Below are positions 30,731-38,027 of a stretch of DNA of 40,590 bases, one piece after another. The position numbers were made by a program, and so were the translations under genes. How positions within the stretch are numbered: position 1 is the first letter of the stretch; each line of letters opens with the position of its first letter. Below the pieces are notes generated by a model. The model saw only the letters and a list, made by a program, of their open reading frames with translations, ran no database searches and was not told the DNA's origin. Origin of the DNA: a virus; IMG/VR virus record IMGVR_UViG_3300049215_000827, positions 1 to 40,590 of that record, one strand, 5' to 3'.

Positions 30731-31222
30731 GTGAACCCGGTCCATCCCATGATCCAGGACCGCGGCATATCGGTGGAGACAGCCGTGAAGTGGAACGTCG
30801 GCTACTTCCCGGGCAAGGGAAGCATGGAGGGTCGGATAGTCTTCCCGCTCTACGAGGACGGCCATCTGATCGGCTATGCCGGCCGCACGACCCTCGAAGT
30901 CACCGACGCTAACCCGAAATGGAAGCTGCCGGCTGGCCTTCACAAGACCTTCCTCTACGGGCTTGAGCGCTGCGACCCCAAACGCACCCTCCGCCTGGTC
31001 GAGTCCCCGTGGACTGTTTTGCAGATGGAGGAGACGGGCTACCAGGCGGCCTCGCTGCTGGGCAGCTCCATGACGCCCGAGCAGGAGAAGCGGCTTGACC
31101 CGTTCCGAACGATCGTGGTCGAGATGGACGACGACCCCGCAGGGCGCGAGGCAAACGAAGCGATCGCCGCCCGTCTGAAACGGGACGGACGGCTCATCTA
31201 CAGGTCGCTGTGGAAAGGATAG
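30731..31222 (+). CDS. Primase, RNA-polymerase core / TOPRIM part (reading frame 2 of 2)
   Basis: 163 residues from a GTG at 30731, but the frame is open from 30638 and the upstream codons (A-N-K-P-L-A-W-T-L-K-D) already look like primase. It has the RPD segment G-R-I-V-F-P-L-Y (34-41) and a TOPRIM domain: V-E91-S-P-W, then V-E-M-D133-D-D135-P-A-G. These residues bind metal for primer synthesis. The GTG lacks a Shine-Dalgarno site, so translation probably depends on a frameshift or coupling with the zinc-binding part. A terminator follows 8 bases downstream. Confidence 0.75.
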   Translation: MNPVHPMIQDRGISVETAVKWNVGYFPGKGSMEGRIVFPLYEDGHLIGYAGRTTLEVTDANPKWKLPAGLHKTFLYGLERCDPKRTLRLVESPWTVLQMEETGYQAASLLGSSMTPEQEKRLDPFRTIVVEMDDDPAGREANEAIAARLKRDGRLIYRSLWKG

Positions 31223-31229
31223 GATTTTT

Positions 31230-31254
31230 GCCCCGCACCGCGCGGGGCTTTTTA
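31230..31254 (+). terminator. Rho-independent terminator after the primase
   Basis: Perfect 7-bp GCCCCGC/GCGGGGC stem (31230-31236 and 31242-31248), 5-base loop, then TTTTTA. It closes the primase transcript on the plus strand. Confidence 0.85.
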
Positions 31255-31291
31255 TCAACGCAACTTACTTGTCCTGGAAAGGAGAACTCTA

Positions 31292-31471
31292 TTGGCGATA
31301 TGGCGCGGCAAGGTCAGGTTCAGGACGCTTCCCGAACGGTGGGGGCTTCCGAAGACGAAGAAGGATGAGGAGCGCGAGAGGCGCAGCAACGACAGCGAAA
31401 GGAGGAACGATAATGGGCGAGATCGAGATGGCGGCCAAGGCCGTCCAAGACGTGAAGGCGATCGAGGCTGA
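31292..31471 (+). CDS. Possible small basic protein with TTG start
   Basis: 59 residues from TTG 31292, 7 bases after AAGGAG, ending at TGA 31471. The N-terminal half looks protein-like and basic (WRGKVRFRTLPERWGLPKTK, then KKDEERERRS); the C-terminal half overlaps the next gene in another frame and is Gly/Arg/Asp-rich. The start is rare but the ribosome site is good. It could be a small regulatory protein or spurious. Confidence 0.35.
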   Translation: MAIWRGKVRFRTLPERWGLPKTKKDEERERRSNDSERRNDNGRDRDGGQGRPRREGDRG

Positions 31472-31598
31472 GCTTGCGCAGAGCCGCGAGAAGGCGCGGG
31501 CGCAGATCGTGGAGGACATAGGCAACCTGACGGCGAGGCTGAAAGAGCTGGGCTACGAGTACCGGCTTACGGAGGCGAACGGGAAAAAGAAGCAGTGA
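31413..31598 (+). CDS. Small coiled-coil protein
   Basis: 61 residues from ATG 31413, preceded by AAAGGAGG with a 7-base gap, a strong site that decides the start over upstream in-frame ATGs. The sequence is one long helix (AAKAVQDVKAIEAELAQSRE, then ARLKELGYEYRLTEANGKKK), suited to coiled-coil oligomerisation. No family is recognised. The following terminator ends the plus-strand block. Confidence 0.6.
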   Translation: MGEIEMAAKAVQDVKAIEAELAQSREKARAQIVEDIGNLTARLKELGYEYRLTEANGKKKQ

Positions 31599-31621
31599 CG
31601 CACCCAGGGTGAGACAACAAG

Positions 31622-31655
31622 AGCGCCGGACCCAGGGATGCAATCCGGCGCTTTA
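31622..31655 (+). terminator. Rho-independent terminator between convergent genes
   Basis: 9-bp stem AGCGCCGGA/TCCGGCGCT (31622-31630 and 31644-31652) with a 13-base loop, followed by TTTACTT on the plus strand. It overlaps the stop of the minus-strand gene at 31653. Confidence 0.65.
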
Positions 31656-31841
31656 CTTCTTCTCTACTATCCCAAGTTCCTTAAGTTTTTCTGCGATACG
31701 CTGATCCACATACCTATCCATCAGCGATCGCAGTTCACGCCGTTGACTAAGGTCATCCGGTGGTATGGCATGAGGGTTCTGAATGATCTTTCGGATATGG
31801 TTATCCAGCGAATTGATAAAGGCTTCTCGGTCGGCGCTCAT
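31653..31841 (-). CDS. Small helical protein of unknown function
   Basis: 62 residues from ATG 31841. A further in-frame ATG at 31883 would run through a terminator hairpin, so the shorter form is preferred. It is charged and helical (ADREAFINSLDNHIRKIIQN, LMDRYVDQRIAEKLKELGIV). A weak -10-like TACAAT lies 6 bases before the ATG (31848-31853), without a good -35 box. No family is recognised. Confidence 0.5.
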   Translation of the reverse strand: MSADREAFINSLDNHIRKIIQNPHAIPPDDLSQRRELRSLMDRYVDQRIAEKLKELGIVEKK

Positions 31842-31852
31842 GTGCAAATTGT

Positions 31853-31889
31853 AACAAGAAAAGCCCCGCACAGCCGAAGCCATGCGGGA
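31853..31889 (-). terminator. Rho-independent terminator with UUCG loop, minus strand
   Basis: 10-bp stem (CCCGCATGGC/GCTGTGCGGG, two G-U pairs; 31865-31874 with 31879-31888) capped by TTCG, then GCTTTTCTTGTT on the minus strand. It probably ends the transcript coming from the methylase-like gene. The 220 bases between it and 32112 contain no supported gene. Confidence 0.7.
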
Positions 31890-32111
31890 CGATTTCTTAA
31901 CGGCAATGGATTGCCGGAGATGCGTTCTTTCTAGAGCAGGAATCGGTAAAGCCTTCTGAGGATTTTAGAGCGACATTTTATCCCGTTCTATCTCTGCTGG
32001 GGCATTACTGCCCTTTGTCCCCAGCCCGGTCGGGATATCGCCTACCTCTGCCTCAGCTTGCATCTCTGAAGACCGCTTGCGAACATCCCCAGAACCCTAC
32101 CATGGAATATC

Positions 32112-32855
32112 TTAGGCCGCAAACAGCTCCTGCTGGCCTGATTTCTTGGCGGGTGCTGTTTCCCGTTCCTGCTTCGGGATCTCGCGCTCCCACATGAACC
32201 CGCCCTTGCCAATCCGCCATTCCGTGTAGAACTCCATCGTGAGCGTGTTGCCCCAGTAGATCGTCGCATTGAGGTCGAAGATGTACATGTTGAGAGCGGC
32301 CATCTTCGCGCATCGGTGGTCGAGATCGCATCCGGTGATGAGGGCGTTCGGGTTCTGCTTGCCAGCTTCGATTAGCATAGTGCCACTACCGCACGCGGGA
32401 TCATTCACACTCTCACCATCTTCAACTCCGAGCATCTTCACTATCGCTGTGCTTATATGCTGCGGCGTGAAGAACTGCCCATGCTGGCCGAAAGTGATCA
32501 TGGCCATGTAGATTTCGCCCAGTACGTCGGTGCCGCTCTCGGTCGTCGCCTTGACCAGTTCCCTGGTCGCGGCGGCAAAATAGTCTATCGCCCGCTTGCT
32601 CTTTGGATGGTCGTCGGCATAGCGCTTCGCGATTTCCATATAGCGGTCTTCATAGGTTCCGTCCAGCTTATTAGCCTTCAGCTTCTCTTCGAAGTCTGGC
32701 CGCGATAAGTTATCGGTGACGGAGAGATAGGCAGCGAGCATCAGATCGAGCCAATCTTCGAAGACGCGCTCAGCCGATCTTCCGTAAGAAACCTGCTCAA
32801 GATCCTTCCATACCTCGCGGCCGTGGTGAAGGTCGCTGACGTTTCTTTTTTTCAT
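32112..32855 (-). CDS. N6-adenine methylase-like protein, no motif IV seen
   Basis: 247 residues. It carries the HsdM-like motif X Q-F-F-T-P (127-131) and the SAM-binding motif I D-P-A-C-G-S-G (152-158), with D178 in I-T-G-C-D-L-D as the usual adenosine contact. The catalytic N-P-P-Y/F tetrad expected some 40-60 residues later is absent; the region reads Y-W-G-N-T-L-T-M-E. Comparable short proteins are found on plasmids and integrative elements. It may be an inactive SAM-binding or DNA-binding protein, or the catalytic residue may sit elsewhere. No restriction enzyme or specificity subunit was seen nearby. Confidence 0.7.
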   Translation of the reverse strand: MKKRNVSDLHHGREVWKDLEQVSYGRSAERVFEDWLDLMLAAYLSVTDNLSRPDFEEKLKANKLDGTYEDRYMEIAKRYADDHPKSKRAIDYFAAATRELVKATTESGTDVLGEIYMAMITFGQHGQFFTPQHISTAIVKMLGVEDGESVNDPACGSGTMLIEAGKQNPNALITGCDLDHRCAKMAALNMYIFDLNATIYWGNTLTMEFYTEWRIGKGGFMWEREIPKQERETAPAKKSGQQELFAA

Positions 32856-32897
32856 GTATGGGATGAATCATAGTTTTTAAAATGGAAGTATCAAGCG

Positions 32898-32922
32898 CCC
32901 GCAGTCCACAGGCGGCTGCGGG
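32898..32922. terminator. Hairpin between the methylase-like gene and a small gene
   Basis: 7-bp stem CCCGCAG/CTGCGGG (32898-32904 and 32916-32922). A short T-run (GGCTTTAT) is on the plus side only, so terminator activity on the minus strand, where the genes lie, is uncertain. Confidence 0.35.
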
Positions 32923-32937
32923 GGCTTTATGGACGCT

Positions 32938-33105
32938 TCAGAACTCCTTCCAGGCCGAAGCTTCCTTCGACATCCATTCGTACACCTTCCTGGCATACAG
33001 GTATATGTGGTCGTCCGGGCATCCCGCTTCCTGCCAGTGCGCGGCCTCGCTCTGGTAAAGATAGTTCACTACCTTCTGAAGCGCCTCAAGCGTTGCTTTG
33101 TCCAT
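32938..33105 (-). CDS. Small helical protein of unknown function
   Basis: 55 residues from ATG 33105 to TGA 32938 (MDKATLEALQKVVNYLYQSE..., then DDHIYLYARKVYEWMSKEAS). It is a compact helical protein with many aromatic residues. The leader AAACAAAAAACAACC is A/C-rich. No family is recognised. Confidence 0.6.
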   Translation of the reverse strand: MDKATLEALQKVVNYLYQSEAAHWQEAGCPDDHIYLYARKVYEWMSKEASAWKEF

Positions 33106-33184
33106 GGTTGTTTTTTGTTTAGTTTGTATTGCCCCGCCCGCGCGGATCGGACGGGGCTTGCGAGTTAGTTGATCGACAGTCGGC

Positions 33185-33487
33185 TTACTCCCCCTCTTCC
33201 TCGGTCTCCTCCGTCTTCGCCACCTGGCCTGCGAGGAACCGCATGACCTCCGACTCGAACTCGATCTTGTTGTCCATGGTTTTGGTATGTGATAGGTTCA
33301 CGACCTTTGCGCCGTTCCGCGTCGCGGCGGCTTCGGCTACGGGGAGGGTTCCCTGCATGTCAAGGTGGATCGACCGAAATTTGCCGCTCGCGTCTCCGGA
33401 CGCGGCGGCGGAGGGTCGAAGTACCTTGACATGCAAGGGAAGAGTCCCCGTAACGTTAACCGAGCGCGACGGGAACTTCCCTGTCAT
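33185..33487 (-). CDS. Small protein overlapping the large palindrome
   Basis: 100 residues from ATG 33487, which overlaps the stop of the upstream ATPase gene as ATGA. The C-terminal 30 residues are acidic (MDNKIEFESEVMRFLAG..., EETEEEGE) and could alone be the true gene: their ATG at 33278 has the local A/C-rich leader (ACATACCAAAACC). The middle of the longer form is the translated palindrome at 33338-33452, giving the mirrored peptides G-T-L-P-L-H and M-Q-G-T-L-P. The start choice is therefore open. Confidence 0.45.
   Translation of the reverse strand: MTGKFPSRSVNVTGTLPLHVKVLRPSAAASGDASGKFRSIHLDMQGTLPVAEAAATRNGAKVVNLSHTKTMDNKIEFESEVMRFLAGQVAKTEETEEEGE
33338..33452. repeat. 115-base nested palindrome at the end of the ATPase module
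   Basis: Outer arms of about 30 bases (33338-33366 and 33423-33452) pair with few mismatches, including ACCTTGACATGCA with TGCATGTCAAGGT. Inner pairs are TCGACC (33370-33375) with GGTCGA (33414-33419). The core is GCCGC-t-CGCGTC (33383-33394), loop TCCG, GACGCG-GCGGC (33399-33409). The whole can fold into one long hairpin or cruciform. A further half-copy TTCCCTGTCATG occurs at 33477-33488. Such structures serve as transfer or replication origins or recombination sites. Confidence 0.7.
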
Positions 33488-34749
33488 GCCGCAAGCTCGG
33501 CCTCGATCCTGCGCACCACGTCCTCCCTCGGCGTCCCGGTGTTGGCCTCCGCCCACGCCTTCGCCTTCCGCGCCGGCATCTCGTCGCCCTCCGTCTCCGG
33601 CTTCTCGAGCAGCCTTACGTCGTCGCTCGCGACCGGCTTCCCGTCCTCCATGGTGAGCGCCCTGAACGTGAAGTTCGGGAGCGTGACCAGCCTGTCGGCC
33701 TGACCCGCGTCGCCGAAGTTCGCGGCCACCTGCTCGGAGTCCGCGGCGCTCATCCTGAACGCGAAGATGTGGCTGGCGTTGCCGAACGCCACCGCGTCGT
33801 TGTCCTCGCCGGACTGCCGCATCTGGCGGATTGTCTGGGTGGCGAAGAGGTAGTGGACGCCGTTCTTCCGCGACTCGGCCAGCATGGTCTCGAAATCAAC
33901 TCCGGCCAAAAATTTGTGTACCTCGTCCACGACGACAAGCACCGGGCGGTTGCGCTTCTTCCGGCGGAAGCTGGCCAGGTTTATTTTGGAAAGAATGAGC
34001 GAACCGAGCACCCGCGCCGGGCGCTCGCCCATCACGCCCTTGGGGAGCCGGCACAGAAGTATCTTCTGCCGGTCGAGCATCGACTTGAAGTTGAGCGAGC
34101 GCGGCTGGCACAGGAACTCGCGGAGGCCGGGGCGAAGCATCTCCTCCACCTTGTTCGCCGGGTGGCTCCACGCCCTCGCCCGGTCGAGCGGCTTGAACTC
34201 CACGAAATACTTCCAGTGGAAAGCCTTCACTGCCGGATTCCTGCATGCGCCGAGCATCCTGTTGGCGTACCGGCTCTCCGTCAGGAACCGCGCCAGGTGG
34301 AGCATGGTGGGACGGGACTGCGTCTCCATCACGGCGTCGATCGCGTTCCTGAAGATGCTCGCGGTCTCGGGCCCCCAGCCTATCCCCGAAAGCGATTCGA
34401 GCAGGGACATCAGCGACTGAACGGTCTGCTCGGCGTCGGGGCCGTCGAACACGCCGATGTCGGGGACGCAAGGGGAATCGGGCGCCAGGTACATCAGGTC
34501 GCCCTTCCTGGAATTGGGGACGTAGTTCAGGCAGTCGTACACCAGGTCGCCGTGCGGGTCGATGACGGCCACGCCCCACGATTCGCGCAATGCGGCGGCG
34601 ACTATGCCGCGGAGGAGCGTCGACTTGCCCGTTCCCGACTTGCCGAGCAGCCATCCGTGGCGGAAATTGGCCCTGTCGATCGATACCTCGAACGGGACAG
34701 GCCTGTCCCCGAAGAGCGGGGTTTCGGCGTGGCCGAGGGTGACTTGCAT
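33484..34749 (-). CDS. VirD4/TraD/HerA-like ATPase
   Basis: 421 residues from ATG 34749 (longer readings shadow the upstream gene). Walker A is G36-K-S-G-T-G-K-S43, followed by I-D-P-H-G-D-L-V (63-70), a segment typical of HerA/TraD-like DNA pumps. Walker B is V-L-V-V-V-D275-E-V-H, and F-A-T-Q-T-I-R-Q-M follows as the sensor. Such ATPases move DNA through a hexameric ring, in conjugation, partition or resection. A 100-base gap with a hairpin (34780-34804) separates it from the Replic_Relax gene. No T4SS genes are in the window. Confidence 0.8.
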   Translation of the reverse strand: MQVTLGHAETPLFGDRPVPFEVSIDRANFRHGWLLGKSGTGKSTLLRGIVAAALRESWGVAVIDPHGDLVYDCLNYVPNSRKGDLMYLAPDSPCVPDIGVFDGPDAEQTVQSLMSLLESLSGIGWGPETASIFRNAIDAVMETQSRPTMLHLARFLTESRYANRMLGACRNPAVKAFHWKYFVEFKPLDRARAWSHPANKVEEMLRPGLREFLCQPRSLNFKSMLDRQKILLCRLPKGVMGERPARVLGSLILSKINLASFRRKKRNRPVLVVVDEVHKFLAGVDFETMLAESRKNGVHYLFATQTIRQMRQSGEDNDAVAFGNASHIFAFRMSAADSEQVAANFGDAGQADRLVTLPNFTFRALTMEDGKPVASDDVRLLEKPETEGDEMPARKAKAWAEANTGTPREDVVRRIEAELAA

Positions 34750-34849
34750 GGTTGCATGGTTAGGATTCCCGCCGTCACTCCCGCTCCCCTTAGTCGGGGG
34801 CGGGAATAATGGACGGGCTATCCCGCGCTTCCGCGCGATTAAGCTAACT

Positions 34850-35719
34850 CTAATGCGAATCGCCGAAAAAGCCATACGCCTCGCCGCGGAAGTCCTTCGG
34901 AGTCCAGAAGATCTTGCCGGAGAGGTCCGACTTCCACATCGCGGAGTGCGTGAGCCAGAACCGGCGCGCGCACAGCGCCTTGTCGTCTTCCAGCTTGGAG
35001 AGAAGCCGGGCGACGCGCTCCTCGGTGGGAAGCAGCAGTATGACCCTGAAGTCGGGATGCCCGTAGCGCTTCCTGAACCCGTCGCGGTAGGCGAGATACG
35101 CTTCGAGCTTGCGCACCAGGTTCGACTTCCCTTTCCTGTATTCCGACTCGTGCGAGCGCACCATCTCGACGAACCAGCACGACTCGCCGATCCTGAAGTA
35201 GGCGTCCGGGATGATCGACTCGTGGCCTTCCACCTTGTCCAGAAGGTCGCCGCGCCACTGCTTCCATTCAAAATCACGGATACTGTTTCTGGAAGCAAGA
35301 TGCACTTTGAGCGCAAGGTGGAACTGGGTTATCGCCGTATCGTGCTCGACGGTCATGCGGGACTTGTCCTGGACGAAACGGACTGACGGGGCGAGCCCCA
35401 TGTCGGCGGCAAGCCTGGCTCCGCGCTCCGCGAGGTAGTACACCCATGGGGGAGAGATCGACGAAAGCGAGTCGTCGTCGGCGGGCCTGACCCGGTTCAC
35501 GACCGCGCCCCGGTGCATGGCGAGCAGGCGGTGCCTGACCCCGGAGTCCCTGAGCCCGGTGGCCTCGCAGACCTGCTCCGCCGTCATGAAGACGTACTCC
35601 GAGAGCGCCTCAATGATCGGCCGGTCGAGGGGGCTTGAACAGAGCCGCCGGTTTCTTCTTTCCGGCGGCTTTTCCGCCGCCGTTTCCGTTCGCGTGGTTT
35701 CCGTCTGAGTTTTTTCCAT
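34850..35719 (-). CDS. Replication-relaxation family protein
   Basis: 289 residues. The N-terminal third has a winged helix (LDRPIIEALSEYVFMTAEQV, then GLRDSGVRHRLLAMHRGAVV). The central part has an H-D-T-A-I-T-Q-F-H segment and a PD-(D/E)xK-like core, I-I-P-D-A-Y-F-R-I then W-F-V-E-M-V-R, as in the Replic_Relax group (PF13814) of plasmid proteins linked to DNA relaxation. The start overlaps the preceding ATPase gene by 110 bases, so it must be co-translated with it. This is an unusual gene for a tailed phage. Confidence 0.7.
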   Translation of the reverse strand: MEKTQTETTRTETAAEKPPERRNRRLCSSPLDRPIIEALSEYVFMTAEQVCEATGLRDSGVRHRLLAMHRGAVVNRVRPADDDSLSSISPPWVYYLAERGARLAADMGLAPSVRFVQDKSRMTVEHDTAITQFHLALKVHLASRNSIRDFEWKQWRGDLLDKVEGHESIIPDAYFRIGESCWFVEMVRSHESEYRKGKSNLVRKLEAYLAYRDGFRKRYGHPDFRVILLLPTEERVARLLSKLEDDKALCARRFWLTHSAMWKSDLSGKIFWTPKDFRGEAYGFFGDSH

Positions 35720-37211
35720 AGTCCGGTGGTGAAACTGGTGGGGCTGGCGGCGCGATCTGGCGCCGGGATTCCCTGAACTCTAGCACCCTTTCCTCGGTTT
35801 TCAAGTGGCCGGGCGCCAGGAACTCGGTGAGCTCGGGCGTCTCCCCGGCGGTGGCCTTCCCGCCGCGCCAGACCCAGTGGCGCCGGGGCTGCGACACCCA
35901 GTTCATGGCGTGCTCGGCCGCCATGCCTATCTTGTCCTCGCGGCTCCATTCCATGATCGACGCAAGCCGCTCCTCGATCACGGACAGGTAGCGCACGTCG
36001 AGCCGGCGGTGGACAGACCTGGTGAGGGCGCCGTTCGACCCGAGAAGCACGTTGCCCTCGGCGTCCTCGCGCTCGCTCTCGCCCTCGGTCTCCGCCTCGG
36101 CTGAATCCTCCATCTCCTCCTCGACGCGCTCGTGGCCCACGGTCATGGGGACGTATATCCGCTCCTTCTCCATGCGCCGGTTGACCTCGGACAGGAACGC
36201 GAGCTCGGCGAACTCCTTGGCGTCGGGGAGGCTCGGGAATCCGAACCAGAGCTGGGTGGCGCAGTTGGCCTCGATCGAGGCCCAGAGCCTGGCGTTGGAC
36301 TCCCTGAACTGCCTGGGCGAGTGGCCGATGATCGTGACCGGCAGCCCCCCGCCCAGGGCGGAGTCGAGCATGTCGCACGCCTCGGGCGGGAGCCACCGCT
36401 GCGCCTCGTCGAGGTACGTATAGAAATAATGTTCGGGCTTGGCGCCGGCGGCCGCCCGCTCCATCGCGGCATCGAGGAACGCGTACGCCAGAGCGGCCAT
36501 CGCCGCGCGCGAAGCGTCCGCGTCGAGCATGGTGAGGTTCGGCGCGAAGTTCGCTATGACGATCTCGCGGTTGGCCAGGCATTCGCGCGGGTCGAGCGGG
36601 CGCGGAGCCGCGGCGCACTTCATGAGCGCCTTCGAGTCGGCGAACCGGCTGAGCCTCCGCAGGGCGGACCCGGTCTTCCCCTCCCATTCGCGGTCGGGGG
36701 TGCTCATGAGTGCGACCCATTTCTGGCGGAGCATGGTGTCGGGCAGGCGTTCGAGTATCCACTCGCGCACGGTGCCGTTGTGGCGGTAGAGCGCGAGCGC
36801 CGCGTCCCGGAGCGGCATGCCGGTCACGGCAATCGATCCGAACACGGCCTCCGCCGTCTCCCTGAACTGGGGCATGAGGTCGGTGTCGGCCCTGCCGGAA
36901 CCCCATCCGGCGGCCGCGATGTCCGTCATCCTGCGCCCGAATACGCCGGGGTCTGCGCCCGGCGCCGGCCGGAACGGGTCGAACGCCGCGTCGCCGGCGC
37001 TGAAGTCGAGCAGCCAGACCCTGCGCATCGGGCGCACGAAGGCGAGCCACCGCTCCATGAAGCGGTAGCCCTCGCCCTTGGGGTCGGCGTACATGAACCC
37101 GCTGCCGGATACGGTATGTTGCCGCATGCACCAGTGGGCGTGGCGCGACTTGCCGCGCTGCGAGGGGCCGTAGTAGACGGCATGGGTGATGGGTCTCCAG
37201 TCTGGGTGCAT
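35610..37211 (-). CDS. TraG/VirD4-like coupling ATPase
   Basis: 533 residues. Walker A is G15-P-S-Q-R-G-K-S22 near the N-terminus, then Y-A-D-P-K-G-E-G at 41-48. Walker B is Y-T-Y-L-D268-E-A-Q-R-W, followed by a sensor-like G-H-S-P-R-Q-F. A Glu/Asp-rich segment (about 355-385) and a Lys/Gly/Pro-rich tail end the protein. No N-terminal membrane helices are seen, unlike classical coupling proteins. The upstream base AGGA suits a weak ribosome site. It heads the three-gene module, next to the palindrome-rich gap 37212-37508. Confidence 0.75.
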   Translation of the reverse strand: MHPDWRPITHAVYYGPSQRGKSRHAHWCMRQHTVSGSGFMYADPKGEGYRFMERWLAFVRPMRRVWLLDFSAGDAAFDPFRPAPGADPGVFGRRMTDIAAAGWGSGRADTDLMPQFRETAEAVFGSIAVTGMPLRDAALALYRHNGTVREWILERLPDTMLRQKWVALMSTPDREWEGKTGSALRRLSRFADSKALMKCAAAPRPLDPRECLANREIVIANFAPNLTMLDADASRAAMAALAYAFLDAAMERAAAGAKPEHYFYTYLDEAQRWLPPEACDMLDSALGGGLPVTIIGHSPRQFRESNARLWASIEANCATQLWFGFPSLPDAKEFAELAFLSEVNRRMEKERIYVPMTVGHERVEEEMEDSAEAETEGESEREDAEGNVLLGSNGALTRSVHRRLDVRYLSVIEERLASIMEWSREDKIGMAAEHAMNWVSQPRRHWVWRGGKATAGETPELTEFLAPGHLKTEERVLEFRESRRQIAPPAPPVSPPDYGKNSDGNHANGNGGGKAAGKKKPAALFKPPRPADH

Positions 37212-37272
37212 ACCGTCCTGGAAAGGGCAGTCGCCGTTGCCGTTTCCGCGCCGGTAGGCTGGCGGTCGGTGG

Positions 37273-37390
37273 CGCGACTCCGGAGGCCGTAGGCCGTCCT
37301 GTTCGGGTAACTGCCGTCGGTCGCGGTAGCGAAAGCGCAGCCGGTAGGTTGCGGTTAGACGGTAGTTACCCGAACAGGGAAGGAGTCGCG
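37273..37390. repeat. 118-base palindrome with GTAAC-type repeats, putative origin region
   Basis: The gap 37212-37508 (297 bases) holds no gene. The arms CCTGTTCGGGTAACTGCCGTC-like (37298-37318) and its inverse (37358-37378) match at 20 of 21 positions, and outer 9-mers CGCGACTCC (37273-37281) and GGAGTCGCG (37382-37390) extend the symmetry. TAACTGCCG-type 9-mers recur at 37308, 37360 (inverse), 37412 and 37456 (inverse). A replication or transfer origin, or the operator of the ATPase operon, is plausible. Confidence 0.6.
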
Positions 37391-37508
37391 AACCAGTGGA
37401 ACCGGCGGCGGTAACCGACGGAACCTATTGGGTTTTCCGCGTAGCGGAACGTAGTCGGCAGTTATTGGTTTCGTGCCCCCCGAGGCATGGGCGCGGCACA
37501 GGACGGTT

Positions 37509-38027
37509 TTATGGTTTCCCGCCGGTGAGTATGGACATCCGCATGCCGTCGAGCATGGTCTTGACGCCGGAATCCATGTCGGGGTTCTCCTTGATAAGCT
37601 TCTCTATTCCGTTCAGCGTCGCCACGTCGGCGGATACGCCTGGGGCGCTGAGATACGCGGACTCGAACGCCGCCAGCTTGGCGTGCGCGTCGTCGCCGTC
37701 CTTGGCGTCGATGCCGTAGTGCCGCAGCTCGGTTAGTTTCCGCCTAATGTCGTTCTCTGCGGAAGCCAACGAACGGCGCTCGCTCTCCAGATGATCGCGC
37801 TTTCTTTGGGGATCGTCGCAGAAGCAATGGTGCGGATGCTCGATTTCCGAGCGGTGTTTCCATATATGGTGCTCGTCTGAGTAGATGCCGCTGACGATGC
37901 CATGCAGGCGCCGGATGCGGTCCTCGCGGCGGGTGCTGTTTTCTTCCAGTTCGCGCCTGCGGCTGCGCTCCTTCAACCTGTCGATTGCAGCGAGCGTATG
38001 CTCGTGAGGGGTGAGGGGGGCGCTCAT
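37509..38027 (-). CDS. Coiled-coil protein of unknown function
   Basis: 172 residues, highly charged with several helical heptad-like stretches (RLKERSRRRELEENSTRRED, then ESERRSLASAENDIRRKLTE) and a C-F-C cluster in P-H-H-C-F-C-D-D. The C-terminal part is less charged. It could be a DNA-binding or structural accessory for the ATPase module encoded downstream. The start overlaps the stop of the upstream small gene (ATGA). Confidence 0.55.
   Translation of the reverse strand: MSAPLTPHEHTLAAIDRLKERSRRRELEENSTRREDRIRRLHGIVSGIYSDEHHIWKHRSEIEHPHHCFCDDPQRKRDHLESERRSLASAENDIRRKLTELRHYGIDAKDGDDAHAKLAAFESAYLSAPGVSADVATLNGIEKLIKENPDMDSGVKTMLDGMRMSILTGGKP

Noticed and set aside
36132-37292. 386-codon plus-strand open frame
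   Set aside because: Antisense to the TraG-like ATPase, composition of a shadow.
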